A stretch of DNA of 54,150 nucleotides, from the NCBI RefSeq assembly GCF_004364155.1, contig NZ_SOAZ01000021.1:1-54150 (forward strand). The letters are read 5' to 3'. Origin of the DNA: Fonticella tunisiensis (GTDB lineage Bacteria > Bacillota > Clostridia > Clostridiales > Caloramatoraceae). Position numbers and translations under genes: made by a program. Under the pieces are notes generated by a model. The model had not been told where the DNA came from and searched no databases. It saw nothing but the letters and a program-made list of their open reading frames with translations. Within the stretch, counting starts at the first letter, position 1. Every line of letters starts with the position of its first letter. Below are positions 28,448 to 38,987 of the stretch, in pieces.

Positions 28448-28891
28448 TCATTTCAGAGCCTCTTTTACAATCTGGCTTACAAGCTTTCCATCTGCTCTTC
28501 CTTTAACCTTTGGCATAACTGCTGTCATAACCTTACCCATATCCTTGATATCTGAAGCACCAACTTCAATCACAGCATTTCTAACGATTTCAGCTATTTC
28601 TTCTTCAGTTAGCTGCTGAGGAAGGTATTCAAGCAAAATCTCAATCTCTTTATTAGTCTGATCAATAAGATCCTGCCTATTACCCTTTTCAAACTCCACA
28701 ATAGCTTCTCTTCTTTGTTTTATCTCCTTTGATAATATATCTATGACAGCCTCATCATCAAGCTTAGAACCGTCTACTTTTTCCGCCTTTAAAATGGCCG
28801 CTTTAGCCATGTTCAAAACGGTAGCTCTAAAACTATCCCTGCTTTTCATAGCAGATTTCCAGTCTTCCTGTAATCTTTCCTTGAGTGACAT
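28448..28891 (-). CDS. yqeY: GatB/YqeY domain protein, 147 aa
   Basis: A YqeY family protein, the standalone version of the helical tail domain of GatB in the Asp/Glu-tRNA amidotransferase. It shows LKERLQEDWKSAMKSRDSFR, KEIKQRREAIVEFEKGNRQDL, LLEYLPQQLTEEEI and DMGKVMTAVMPKVKGRADGK. It probably binds tRNA-related ligands; the exact role is unknown. ATG 28891 follows AAGGGTGAGT. It lies 16 bp downstream of rpsU, the usual partner. Confidence 0.94.
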   Translation of the reverse strand: MSLKERLQEDWKSAMKSRDSFRATVLNMAKAAILKAEKVDGSKLDDEAVIDILSKEIKQRREAIVEFEKGNRQDLIDQTNKEIEILLEYLPQQLTEEEIAEIVRNAVIEVGASDIKDMGKVMTAVMPKVKGRADGKLVSQIVKEALK

Positions 28892-28907
28892 ACTCACCCT
28901 TCTTTCA

Positions 28908-29084
28908 TTATTTAAACTTTCTCTTACGAGCAGCTTCTGACTTCTTCTTACGCTTTACGCTTGGCTTTTCATAATGTTCTCTCTTTCTTATTTCAGCAAG
29001 AACGCCTGCTCTAGCGCATTTCTTCTTAAATCTACGAAGAGCATTGTCCAACGATTCGTTTTCACCTACTCTGATTTCTGACAC
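28908..29084 (-). CDS. rpsU: 30S ribosomal protein S21, 58 aa
   Basis: Small basic ribosomal protein. The sequence begins with [20 protein letters not shown] after the initiator, continues with [20 protein letters not shown] and ends in a [15 protein letters not shown] tail. GTG 29084 with GGGAGGG at a spacing of seven bases sets the start and gives the canonical length; earlier in-frame codons would add a hydrophobic, non-ribosomal extension. It heads the rpsU-yqeY unit. Confidence 0.97.
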   Translation of the reverse strand: MSEIRVGENESLDNALRRFKKKCARAGVLAEIRKREHYEKPSVKRKKKSEAARKRKFK

Positions 29085-29169
29085 CTGTTTTCCCTCCCTC
29101 CGCAATAGCATAACGCTACCAAGTAAAGTACATGCCGTGAAGAAAGTGGCTATAAACAACACATATAAT

Positions 29170-29199
29170 ATTATATTACATATGTGCAAATATTGTCAA
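29170..29199 (-). promoter_or_regulatory. Sigma-A promoter of rpsU-yqeY
   Basis: On the - strand a perfect TTGACA (29199-29194), an 18-bp spacer and a perfect TATAAT (29175-29170). The rpsU leader is about 80 bases long. Confidence 0.8.
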
Positions 29200-29220
29200 T
29201 GAAATATATAAATTATGTCA

Positions 29221-29562
29221 TCAACCTGGAGGCCATGTCATATCTCTTCCACCAATTAGATGAAAGTGGAGATGGTTTACTGTTTGTCCTCCTTCGCTAC
29301 CACAGTTGTTTACTATTCTAAAACCTCTTTCGGAGATTTTAAATTCTGAAGCAAGTTTTTTTGCTATAAGGAAAATATGGGCAACTACACTAGCCCTTTC
29401 AATGTCAAGTTCCATAGTAGAAGGAATATGCTCTCTCGGAACTATTAGAATATGTACTGGAGCAGCAGGATTAATATCTTTAAAAGCAACAACTTTATTA
29501 TCTTCATATACCTTCTCTGCAGGTATTTCTCCACTTATTATTTTACAAAAAATACAGTCCAT
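29221..29562 (-). CDS. HIT family protein (HinT-like), 113 aa
   Basis: A purine nucleotide phosphoramidase-type HIT protein. CIFCKIISGEIPAEKVYED at the N terminus includes the CxxC zinc pair, and the histidine triad is H97-L-H99-F-H101 in VNHLHFHLIGG. The end WPPG is typical of HinT. ATG 29562 has an AAAAGGAGGTGTAATT site. It lies between mtaB and rpsU. The physiological substrate is not established. Confidence 0.94.
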   Translation of the reverse strand: MDCIFCKIISGEIPAEKVYEDNKVVAFKDINPAAPVHILIVPREHIPSTMELDIERASVVAHIFLIAKKLASEFKISERGFRIVNNCGSEGGQTVNHLHFHLIGGRDMTWPPG

Positions 29563-29659
29563 AATTACACCTCCTTTTCAAATGCATGTTATGTATGGGC
29601 ATAATGTGCGCCCATTAGTAAACTTTATATCATAATTGAAGCACACATTATATTATCAA

Positions 29660-30955
29660 TTAGCTTAAAAGTATTCCCGATGCTGAATCCCCCTTATTTT
29701 CTACAAGCTTTACTTCATATATTTCTCCAGTTTTTATTCTTTCATCCAAACATTCTACTTTAATATAATTGGTAGTATAGCCTTTAAATAAGCCGTTTTC
29801 ACCTTCCTCGAAAAGCACCTTCATATTTCGTCCAACGAATCTTTCTATAAATCTTCTTTCAAGCTCATTATCAAGCTCTATTAATATTTTACTTCTTCTT
29901 TCTTTATCTTCAGGGCTGACCTGATTCTCAAGCTTTTCTGCTCTTGTACCTTTTCTGGGGCTATACTTAAATATATGCATTTTAGAAAGCTTAATGTCCT
30001 TCAAAAATTCGTAGGTTTTTTTAAATTCTTCATCGGTTTCTCCGGGAAAGCCCACAATAATATCGGTGGTTATGGATACATCCTCAAAGGTATCTCTAAT
30101 CTTATTAACTATTCTTCTATAATCATCCGTTGTATAATGCCTGTTCATTCTCTTTAAAGTTTCATCGCATCCACTTTGAAGTGAAAGATGGAAATGCGGA
30201 CAAAACTTATGCAGTTTTTCGAGCCTTTCAATTACCTCATCGCTAAAGAATGTTGGATCTATCGATCCAATTCTAATCCTCTCTATACCTTCAAAACCAT
30301 TTATCAGCTCTATAACATCAACCAGATTTATATTTCCGATATCTTTACCATAAGACGCTACATGTATCCCTGACAGTATTATTTCCTTAAAGCCCCTCTC
30401 TGAAAGCTTTTTAACTTCCTTTTCAATATTTTCAATGCCCCTGCTTCTTACAGGGCCCCTTGCAAATGGAATAAGGCAATACGAACAGAACCTGTCACAT
30501 CCATCCTGTATCTTTAAAAATGCCCTTGTTTTATCATGGTATTCATCTATTTCAAGTTCCTCAAATTCTCTGATGTTCATTATATTTTGAATATGGCGGA
30601 CCTGCTTTTTATTTTTCTTATACTCGTCAATAAGTTTAAGTATTTTTCCCTTATCTGATGTTCCGACTATTATATCAACACCGTCTATTGAGGCTACTTC
30701 ATCAGGAGCTACCTGAACATAGCATCCAACCGCCGCCACAACCGACTTTGGATTTAACTTCTTCGCTTTTCTTATCATCTGCCTCGATTTTTTATCGCTT
30801 ATTTTGGTTACTGTACAAGTGTTAATTATATATACATCTGCATACTGGTCAAAATCCACTATCTCATAGCCATTTTTTATAAACATCTCCATGATTGCTT
30901 CTGTCTCATAGGTATTAACCCTGCATCCTAAAGTATAAAATGCTGCTTTATTCAT
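29660..30955 (-). CDS. mtaB: tRNA (N6-threonylcarbamoyladenosine(37)-C2)-methylthiotransferase, 431 aa
   Basis: Radical SAM methylthiotransferase that turns t6A37 into ms2t6A37 in ANN-decoding tRNAs. The N-terminal UPF0004 domain has FYTLGCRVNTYETEAI, NTCTVT and AVGCYVQ (three cluster cysteines); the radical SAM core has DGCDRFCSYCLIPFARGP; the C-terminal TRAM domain covers about the last 60 residues. The CRVNTYET opening marks the MtaB/YqeV branch rather than MiaB. Its ATG overlaps the rsmE stop (ATGA), so the two are coupled. Confidence 0.95.
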   Translation of the reverse strand: MNKAAFYTLGCRVNTYETEAIMEMFIKNGYEIVDFDQYADVYIINTCTVTKISDKKSRQMIRKAKKLNPKSVVAAVGCYVQVAPDEVASIDGVDIIVGTSDKGKILKLIDEYKKNKKQVRHIQNIMNIREFEELEIDEYHDKTRAFLKIQDGCDRFCSYCLIPFARGPVRSRGIENIEKEVKKLSERGFKEIILSGIHVASYGKDIGNINLVDVIELINGFEGIERIRIGSIDPTFFSDEVIERLEKLHKFCPHFHLSLQSGCDETLKRMNRHYTTDDYRRIVNKIRDTFEDVSITTDIIVGFPGETDEEFKKTYEFLKDIKLSKMHIFKYSPRKGTRAEKLENQVSPEDKERRSKILIELDNELERRFIERFVGRNMKVLFEEGENGLFKGYTTNYIKVECLDERIKTGEIYEVKLVENKGDSASGILLS

Positions 30956-31701
30956 CCCTTTCCTCCCATATCTCCAATTTCATATAGTATCATAGTAGAT
31001 GCTACAAATCCTGCCGTTTCCGTTCTTAAAATCCTTGGGCCCAATGTTACAGGCTTTATGCCTGCCTTAAGGCAGCGTTCTATTTCATACTCCTCAAATC
31101 CACCCTCAGGACCAATAAATATGCCAATATCTTTATATGTCATACCATTTTTCAGTACGTTCTTAATCCCTAGAGACTCTTCTCTTTCATATGGAACAAT
31201 AGTTAAATCCATATTCCCAAGCATTTCAATCGACTTCTCAAAGGATATGGGCTTGAAAATCTTAGGGATAGTTCCACGATTGCTTTGTTTTGCAGCTTCC
31301 TCAGCAATACGCTGCCATCTTTCCAGCTTACCAGTGATGTCTTTCCCCTCTGTTTTAACCACTACTCTGCTTGTTATAACAGGTTGAATTTTTGAAACTC
31401 CTATTTCCACACACTTTTGCACTATTAAATCCATCTTTTGAGCTTTTGGAAGTCCCTGAAAAAGGGTTATACTAACAGGAGGTTCAGTTTTGTTTTCCAT
31501 TTCATATATTATATCACATATTACTTCCTTTGTGCTTAAATTGGATAATGAACAAATATATTCTTTGCCTCTTCCGTTGCTCACTAATATCTTATCTCCA
31601 TTTTTCATTCTCAGAACCTTAACTATATGGTTTACATTTTCTCCAACTATACATATACTGTCTTTATGAATATTGCTTTCATCGACAAAAAACTTGTGCA
31701 C
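30952..31701 (-). CDS. rsmE: 16S rRNA (uracil(1498)-N(3))-methyltransferase, 249 aa
   Basis: A SPOUT-class methyltransferase for U1498 of 16S rRNA. It has an N-terminal PUA-like part (HIVKVLRMKNGDKILVSNGR), then FQGLPKAQKMDLIVQKCVEI, IAEEAAKQSNRGTIPKI, and the SAM knot with IGPEGGFEEYEI and LGPRILRTETAGF. The start is GTG 31701 with AGAGGTGATATA. It is placed between prmA and mtaB in the same order as many Firmicutes. Confidence 0.95.
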   Translation of the reverse strand: MHKFFVDESNIHKDSICIVGENVNHIVKVLRMKNGDKILVSNGRGKEYICSLSNLSTKEVICDIIYEMENKTEPPVSITLFQGLPKAQKMDLIVQKCVEIGVSKIQPVITSRVVVKTEGKDITGKLERWQRIAEEAAKQSNRGTIPKIFKPISFEKSIEMLGNMDLTIVPYEREESLGIKNVLKNGMTYKDIGIFIGPEGGFEEYEIERCLKAGIKPVTLGPRILRTETAGFVASTMILYEIGDMGGKG

Positions 31702-31711
31702 TATATCACCT

Positions 31712-32653
31712 CTAGTGAAGTTTTGAAGCTATGGCAACCCATTCTCCCATTTCCCTTACCTCATGTATAACAAATTTCTCTTTTAAAAGCGCTTCAACAA
31801 CATCCTCTTTTCTATCTATGATTATTCCCGAGGCAATGAATAAACCGTCATCCTTTAGGTAGTTTTTTATATTTCCTGCAAGTACCTTTATAACGTCAGC
31901 AATTATATTTGCAACTACTATGTCCCCTTTTCCTTCGATAACTTCTGTAAGGTTTCCATGTTTTATTACAACGTTGGTAAGATTGTTATATGCTACATTC
32001 TCCTGTGCAGCCCTGACAGCAATTTCGTCAAGGTCAACTGCCTCTACCCTTTCAGCACCAAGTTTTGAAGCGGTAATAGCAAGAATGCCAGAACCTGTGC
32101 CTATATCAAAAACAACATCGCCTTTTTTTACGTATTTTTCAAGAAATTCAACGCACATCATGGTTGTTTCATGTGTTCCAGTTCCAAAGGCCATTCCCGG
32201 ATCCAGTTCAACTACCACATCATCTTCTTCAGACTCATAAATTTCCCATACGGGCTTAATAACTACGCGCTTTCCGAGTCTGGTAGTTTTGTAATATTTT
32301 TTCCACGATGCAGCCCAGTTTTCTTCGTATACTGCTGTGGTTATAACCTTACTGTCACCTACGTCTATACCCATTTCCTTCAATTCCTTGAGTTTACCCT
32401 CTATATATTTTACTATTTTTTCTATGTCATCCTCCTGGCTGAAATATGCCTTGACTACCGCTGCCCTGTCTCCATACTCAAATATATTAACATCGGCAAA
32501 ATCCCAGCTCAGGGCATTTTGCTGCCTTGAGTATATATCATTCGGATCCTCTATTGCAACTCCTTTAACATCAAGTCCATAAAATATTCCCGACACAGGT
32601 TCTATCGCGCTGCTGCTCGTTATTACCTTAACTTCTATCCACTTTTCACTCAT
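31712..32653 (-). CDS. prmA: Ribosomal protein L11 methyltransferase, 313 aa
   Basis: SAM-dependent trimethylation of ribosomal protein L11. The N-terminal substrate domain is followed by the Rossmann domain with ELDPGMAFGTGTHETTMMC, VFDIGTGSGILAITASKLGA, AVDLDEIAVRAAQENV and ANIIADVI (NPPF-like position). The length is standard. ATG 32653 has an AAGGGAAAGGATTTGAT site. A dnaJ terminator separates it from the chaperone operon, so the prmA-rsmE-mtaB group may have its own promoter. Confidence 0.95.
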   Translation of the reverse strand: MSEKWIEVKVITSSSAIEPVSGIFYGLDVKGVAIEDPNDIYSRQQNALSWDFADVNIFEYGDRAAVVKAYFSQEDDIEKIVKYIEGKLKELKEMGIDVGDSKVITTAVYEENWAASWKKYYKTTRLGKRVVIKPVWEIYESEEDDVVVELDPGMAFGTGTHETTMMCVEFLEKYVKKGDVVFDIGTGSGILAITASKLGAERVEAVDLDEIAVRAAQENVAYNNLTNVVIKHGNLTEVIEGKGDIVVANIIADVIKVLAGNIKNYLKDDGLFIASGIIIDRKEDVVEALLKEKFVIHEVREMGEWVAIASKLH

Positions 32654-32831
32654 AGTATCAAATCCTTTCCCTTAATGCTTACAACAAAATATAAACGTTG
32701 CAAACCACCATTATATACTAAATATCCATTTTTTCCATATCCGACAATTAAATTAAACTACAAATGTCAAGCTAACGCAGCCAGAGACACTCCTACAAAA
32801 TCATACAATATTTATTTCACATAATCCTGCT

Positions 32832-32862
32832 ATTATACAATAAAAATTTTATCACATTTCAA
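32832..32862 (-). promoter_or_regulatory. Possible promoter for prmA-rsmE-mtaB
   Basis: On the - strand TTGAAA (32862-32857) and TATAAT (32837-32832) have a 19-bp spacer, which is slightly long. The site lies after the dnaJ terminator and about 180 bp before prmA. Confidence 0.35.
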
Positions 32863-32900
32863 GAAAATGTGTAACCATAACGGCATCAAATTATAAGCGA

Positions 32901-32937
32901 TAAAAAATGAGCCGGCAAAACCAAGTTAATCCGGCCC
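32901..32937 (-). terminator. Terminator of the hrcA-grpE-dnaK-dnaJ operon
   Basis: GAGCCGG (32909-32915 region) pairs with CCGGCCC (32931-32937) around a 15-base loop, followed on the - strand by ATTTTTTATC. It lies just after the dnaJ stop. Confidence 0.7.
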
Positions 32938-32950
32938 AATATATAACAGG

Positions 32951-34087
32951 TTATCCGCCGAAGGCATCCTTAAATTTATCCATAAAGGACTTCTTCCCCT
33001 CGACTTTACTTTCACCCATCTCTGCTGCAAGCTGATTCAAAAGCTGTCTTTGTTTGTCATTAAGCTTTCTCGGTATCTCAACCTTAATTTCAGCATACAG
33101 ATCACCCCTGTCGCCGCCACGCAACCTTGGTATACCTTTACCCTTCAGTTTAATTATCGTTCCCGGTTGAGTACCCTCTGAAATAGTATAGTTTGTATCG
33201 CCTTCAAGGGTAGGAACTTTAATTTCACCACCCAATGCTGCCCGAACGAAGGAGATTGAAACTTCACATGTTATATCGAATCCCTGTCTTCTGAATATCT
33301 TATGGGGCCTTACCCTGAGATGTATATAAAGGTCGCCAGAAGGTCCTCCTTTAGAACCCGGTTCTCCTTCTCCTCTAAGTGGGATTGTATTACCCGTATC
33401 AACTCCAGCCGGGATATTAATTGTTACAACCTTTTTCTTTCTTACCTTGCCCCTTCCTCCACAGGAAGGACATGGGGATTCTATTATTGTCCCTTCTCCA
33501 TGACATTTATCACATGTTGTAACACTCACAAAACTCCCAAAGGGAGTATTCCTTCTTGTCTGTACCTGTCCTGTACCATGGCATTTGTCACATGTCTTAG
33601 GTGAAGTTCCAGGCCTTGCTCCTGTGCCGTGACAAGTTTCACAGGTTTCGTGCCTGTAGATATCTATTTCTTTTTTCACCCCGAAGGCAGCTTCTTCAAA
33701 TGAAAGGTCCAGAGTATACTCAATATCGGCACCTCTTTGGGGGCCACTTTTTTGCTTTCTTCCTCCGCTGAACATGCTTCCAAATATATCGCCAAATATA
33801 TCTGAAAATCCTCCGAAACCTTCAAAACCTCCAAAGCCTTCAAAGCCTCCAAAACCACTCTGTCCATTAAAATCGGCTGTTCCAAACTGGTCGTATTGAG
33901 CTCTCTTTTGTGGATCTGAAAGGACTTGGTATGCTTCATTTATTTCCTTAAATTTTTCCTCAGCTGCCTTGTCACCCTGATTCTTATCTGGATGATACTT
34001 TATTGCAAGTTTTCTAAATGCCCTTTTAATATCTTCATCAGACGCGTTTCTATCGACTCCGAGAATCTCATAGTAATCCTTAGCCAC
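32951..34087 (-). CDS. dnaJ: Chaperone protein DnaJ, 378 aa
   Basis: Hsp40 co-chaperone that stimulates DnaK ATPase. J domain with YHPDKNQGD (the HPD triplet near residue 30), a Gly/Phe-rich region ([10 protein letters not shown] repeats, about 75-105), four CxxCxGxG zinc repeats ([32 protein letters not shown]) and C-terminal substrate domains. GTG 34087 is chosen, giving [11 protein letters not shown], with GGTGGTGAT upstream; the earlier GTGs form part of that site. It is the last gene of the heat-shock operon. Confidence 0.96.
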   Translation of the reverse strand: MAKDYYEILGVDRNASDEDIKRAFRKLAIKYHPDKNQGDKAAEEKFKEINEAYQVLSDPQKRAQYDQFGTADFNGQSGFGGFEGFGGFEGFGGFSDIFGDIFGSMFSGGRKQKSGPQRGADIEYTLDLSFEEAAFGVKKEIDIYRHETCETCHGTGARPGTSPKTCDKCHGTGQVQTRRNTPFGSFVSVTTCDKCHGEGTIIESPCPSCGGRGKVRKKKVVTINIPAGVDTGNTIPLRGEGEPGSKGGPSGDLYIHLRVRPHKIFRRQGFDITCEVSISFVRAALGGEIKVPTLEGDTNYTISEGTQPGTIIKLKGKGIPRLRGGDRGDLYAEIKVEIPRKLNDKQRQLLNQLAAEMGESKVEGKKSFMDKFKDAFGG

Positions 34088-34164
34088 CTGTATCACCACC
34101 TTTCACTTACTTTAACACCTAATAGCACAAGCAGTAAAAAATGTATCCATATAGTTCACATACA

Positions 34165-34192
34165 TTAAGGAGGGAGTTTAGTCCCTCCTTAA
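34165..34192. other. Strong intercistronic hairpin between dnaK and dnaJ
   Basis: TTAAGGAGGGA (34165-34175) and TCCCTCCTTAA (34182-34192) form a perfect 11-bp stem with a 6-base loop. On the - strand no T run follows, so it is more likely an mRNA-processing or stabilising element, or a weak attenuator, than a full terminator. The arms mimic a Shine-Dalgarno sequence. Confidence 0.7.
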
Positions 34193-34193
34193 A

Positions 34194-36032
<1,839 letters not shown>

Positions 36033-36047
36033 TTATTTAATTTCAGG

Positions 36048-36650
36048 TTAATTTGCTACCTTAACCATACTATATCTAATAACTTTATTTTTATATTTAT
36101 ATCCTTTCTGGAATACTTCAACAATCACATTTTCCTCATAATTTTCATCTTCTATATGCATAACCGCATTATGGAAATCAGGGTCAAACTTTTTGCCTTC
36201 GGCCTCGATCTCTTCCACTCCCATCTTTACAAGGGTATCCTTAAACATTTTAAGTACCATCTCTACCCCTTCGGACAGGCTACTGCTTTCAGCCTGACTG
36301 AAGTTTACAGCCCTTTCAAGGTTATCAAGGATAGGAAGAAGGCTCTTTACTGCATCGGAAAATCCGTCATCATACAAACTTTCCCTTTCCTTTGCACTCC
36401 TTTTCCTATAATTATCAAATTCAGCTCTGGTTCTTCTTGCTAAATCCAGATATTCTTCGCACTGCTTTTCAAGCTCTTCAATTCTTTTTATAAATTTCAA
36501 ATTATTATTTTCGCCTTCCTCTTCTTCTGTACAATTTTTTTCAGTAACCTCTTCATTATTCAAAGTGTTTTGTTCATCCAACACTTCCTTTTCGCTGAAT
36601 GCCGCTTCGACATTCATTTCATTCTTTTCAATATTATCATTACCCGCCAC
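36048..36650 (-). CDS. grpE: Nucleotide exchange factor GrpE, 200 aa
   Basis: ADP/ATP exchange factor for DnaK. An acidic, low-complexity N terminus (about 1-50) leads to a long coiled coil (about 50-110, with LARRTRAEFDNYRKRSAKER) and the beta domain with GVEMVLKMFKDTLVKMGVEE and HNAVMHIED. The start is GTG 36650 with AGGTGATA upstream. It follows hrcA by 38 bp in the standard hrcA-grpE-dnaK-dnaJ order. Confidence 0.96.
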   Translation of the reverse strand: MAGNDNIEKNEMNVEAAFSEKEVLDEQNTLNNEEVTEKNCTEEEEGENNNLKFIKRIEELEKQCEEYLDLARRTRAEFDNYRKRSAKERESLYDDGFSDAVKSLLPILDNLERAVNFSQAESSSLSEGVEMVLKMFKDTLVKMGVEEIEAEGKKFDPDFHNAVMHIEDENYEENVIVEVFQKGYKYKNKVIRYSMVKVAN

Positions 36651-36688
36651 ACTATCACCTTCTATATTATTATATCATCCATATTATT

Positions 36689-37711
36689 TTATGGAGATTT
36701 TAGAATATCATTTAAAATATCTGTAAGGCATTTTATTATACCTATAACCCTTGCATAATTCATTCTAGTAGGGCCTATAACCCCTATAGTGCCTGCAGTT
36801 TTTCCACCTACCTTATAAGACGCTTTTATTATACTGCAATCTTTAATTTCCTCGATTTCATTTTCTTTTCCAATGGTAATTGTTATATTGTCATCTCCAC
36901 TTGATAAAGCTTCAATAAGTACATCCTTATTTTCAATCATTGATAGAAAATTATATGCTTTGTCCCTATCGTCATACTCAGGATAATTGAAAATATTCGT
37001 AGCGCCCTCAAGATAAACATCACAGTCATTAGCTTTTAAACTATCATAAATCACAGGCAATATGGCATTAAATATCTCACTGTATCCCCTCATCTCATTT
37101 TGTATTGAAGAGATTACAGCAAGATCTATTTCTTCAATAGTCAGTCCATAAAGTTTTGAATTAAGCATATTGCTTATTCTCATAATACTTTCAGTACTAA
37201 CTTCTTTTGGCAGCTTTATTACAACGTTTTTTATAATGCCCGTATCTGTAACAACCACTGCTATAACATCCCTGGCTGAAACCCTTATGAGCTGTATAGA
37301 TTTAACTGTACTCCTGTTTACAGATGGCGTTAAAACAGCCGAGGTATACATAGTTATCTGAGAAAGCAGTTTTATTGTGCGCTTAATAATTTTATCCACT
37401 TCATATACTGTCGCAAACTTCATATAGTTTTTTATAAGTTCTATTTCTTCGTTTGTAGGATAATTTACCTGCATGAGGTAGTTTACATAGGTTCTATATC
37501 CTTTATCTGAGGGAATCCTTCCTGAAGACGTATGGGGCTGTTCCAGATATCCAAGATCCTCAAGATCAGACATCTCGTTCCTTATGGTAGCAGAGCTTAT
37601 TCCCATTTCATATTTTTTTGCAATGGTCCTTGACCCTACTGGCTCTGCAGTTTCTATATAATCAGTTATAATAGCCTTTAAAATACTCTTTTTTCTATCC
37701 CCAAGCTCCAT
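36689..37711 (-). CDS. hrcA: Heat-inducible transcription repressor HrcA, 340 aa
   Basis: Represses class I heat-shock genes by binding CIRCE. It has an N-terminal winged helix with LKAIITDYIETAEPVGSRTI and ISSATIRNEMSDLEDLGYLE, a HrcA-specific TSSGRIPSDKGYRTYV segment, and C-terminal GAF-like domains ending with IGVIGPTRMNYARVIGI. ATG 37711 has a GAGGTGAAACT site. It is the first gene of the operon, directly behind a CIRCE element, so it autoregulates. Confidence 0.97.
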   Translation of the reverse strand: MELGDRKKSILKAIITDYIETAEPVGSRTIAKKYEMGISSATIRNEMSDLEDLGYLEQPHTSSGRIPSDKGYRTYVNYLMQVNYPTNEEIELIKNYMKFATVYEVDKIIKRTIKLLSQITMYTSAVLTPSVNRSTVKSIQLIRVSARDVIAVVVTDTGIIKNVVIKLPKEVSTESIMRISNMLNSKLYGLTIEEIDLAVISSIQNEMRGYSEIFNAILPVIYDSLKANDCDVYLEGATNIFNYPEYDDRDKAYNFLSMIENKDVLIEALSSGDDNITITIGKENEIEEIKDCSIIKASYKVGGKTAGTIGVIGPTRMNYARVIGIIKCLTDILNDILKSP

Positions 37712-37728
37712 AGTTTCACCTCACTTTA

Positions 37729-37755
37729 TTAGCACTCTCATTTAATGAGTGCTAA
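37729..37755. promoter_or_regulatory. CIRCE operator of the hrcA operon
   Basis: A perfect TTAGCACTC (37729-37737), 9 bp, then GAGTGCTAA (37747-37755), the canonical HrcA-binding element. It lies about 18 bp upstream of the hrcA start, within the transcribed leader or over the start site. Confidence 0.97.
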
Positions 37756-37762
37756 TTTTACG

Positions 37763-37796
37763 ATTATAAAATATCACTATTGAGTAATTTTGTCAA
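37763..37796 (-). promoter_or_regulatory. Promoter region of the hrcA operon
   Basis: On the - strand a perfect TTGACA (37796-37791) is followed by TATTTT (37773-37768) after 17 bp, and a perfect TATAAT (37768-37763) after 22 bp. Which -10 is used cannot be decided by eye. Both place transcription start at the CIRCE. Confidence 0.6.
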
Positions 37797-37848
37797 TATC
37801 TCAGGTGTTCTTTTACAAAAATAAGTTTCTTATCTATATATTAAATAT

Positions 37849-37880
37849 AAAAACTACCTGTTTTATAAACAGGCAGTTTA
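37849..37880 (-). terminator. Terminator of lepA-hemW
   Basis: AAACTACCTGTTT and AAACAGGCAGTTT (about 37850-37879) pair with one mismatch. On the - strand the stem is followed by TTTTATATTT. It overlaps the hemW stop codon region. Confidence 0.7.
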
Positions 37881-38987
37881 TCCTCTTAAAAATTTCACAA
37901 ACACCTGATTGGAGAGGTCGATACCTTTTTTAGTAAGCTTAATGAACCCATCTTTTTCTGATATAAGTCCCAGTTCTTTAAGTTCCTCAATTTCTCTTGA
38001 ATATACCTTGTAAATATCAACTCCAAACCTTTGATTAAACCTTTCTTTGCTTATACCATTAATCATCCGAAGCCCTAGAAACATAAATTCAGACATTTCA
38101 TCATCAGTTGAAATAAAGGTTATGTTCTCCTTTGCATTCCCCGTTTTAATTCCTTCAATATAGGATTTAACACCCTTTTTGTTGCTGTATCTTACACCTG
38201 AAACATAGGAATGAGCTCCTGCCCCAACTCCTATATATTCCTCATTAAGCCAATAGGTAATATTATGCCTGCACTCATATCCAGGTATAGAAAAGTTGGA
38301 TATTTCATATTGCATTAGCCCGAAAGCTTCCAAGCTCTCTACAACAAACCAGTACATGTTTCTTTCATTTTCTTCGTCGACGAGATTCAGGAGCCCCTTT
38401 TCATTCATATCATAAAAAGGCGTCTCCTCCTCTATTATAAGGCTATAAGCTGATATATGTTCAGGCTTTAACCCCTTAACCTTTTCCACGGTTTCAATCC
38501 AGTCCTCAAAACTTTGATCTGGTATGTCAAACATTATGTCTATATTTATGTTATTAAAACCATGTCTTCTCGCCATGTTGTAGCTATTTAAAAACCCATC
38601 CAGAGTATGAATTCTGCCGAGCTTTTTAAGCAATCTGTCCTGCCATGCCTGAAGGCCTATTGATAATCTATTCACGCCGTAGGAGTTCATAAGTTTTAGC
38701 TTATCATCATCCAGGGTACCAGGATTTGCCTCTAACGTGAATTCCATGGGGCTGAACTTTGAAAGCTCTTTTAAAAGCTTTTCCATGCTTTCTAAAGATA
38801 GTATAGTGGGGGTCCCCCCACCTACAAATATAGTTTGAAATCTATCTATACCCAGGGAATTGATTTCCTTAATAAGATATTCAACATACTCGTCCTGAAT
38901 ACCCGAAGACATTGAGTATGAGTTAAAATCACAGTAGAGGCATTTTTTTACACAAAAAGGTATGTGGACATAAAGGGATCTTATCAT
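37878..38987 (-). CDS. hemW: Radical SAM protein HemW (heme chaperone; HemN-like), 369 aa
   Basis: Formerly annotated as oxygen-independent coproporphyrinogen III oxidase. The radical SAM cluster cysteines are C12-x3-C16-x2-C19 in [15 protein letters not shown], followed by [10 protein letters not shown]. The N terminus lacks the longer extension of true HemN, and the sequence [11 protein letters not shown] with a C-terminal HemN-C-like domain fits HemW, which inserts heme into target proteins. The ATG overlaps the lepA stop (ATGA). Confidence 0.92.
   Translation of the reverse strand: MIRSLYVHIPFCVKKCLYCDFNSYSMSSGIQDEYVEYLIKEINSLGIDRFQTIFVGGGTPTILSLESMEKLLKELSKFSPMEFTLEANPGTLDDDKLKLMNSYGVNRLSIGLQAWQDRLLKKLGRIHTLDGFLNSYNMARRHGFNNINIDIMFDIPDQSFEDWIETVEKVKGLKPEHISAYSLIIEEETPFYDMNEKGLLNLVDEENERNMYWFVVESLEAFGLMQYEISNFSIPGYECRHNITYWLNEEYIGVGAGAHSYVSGVRYSNKKGVKSYIEGIKTGNAKENITFISTDDEMSEFMFLGLRMINGISKERFNQRFGVDIYKVYSREIEELKELGLISEKDGFIKLTKKGIDLSNQVFVKFLRG

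Noticed and set aside
34165-34192. Rho-independent terminator between dnaK and dnaJ
   Set aside because: The stem is strong, but no T run follows on the - strand, and dnaJ needs transcription from upstream.
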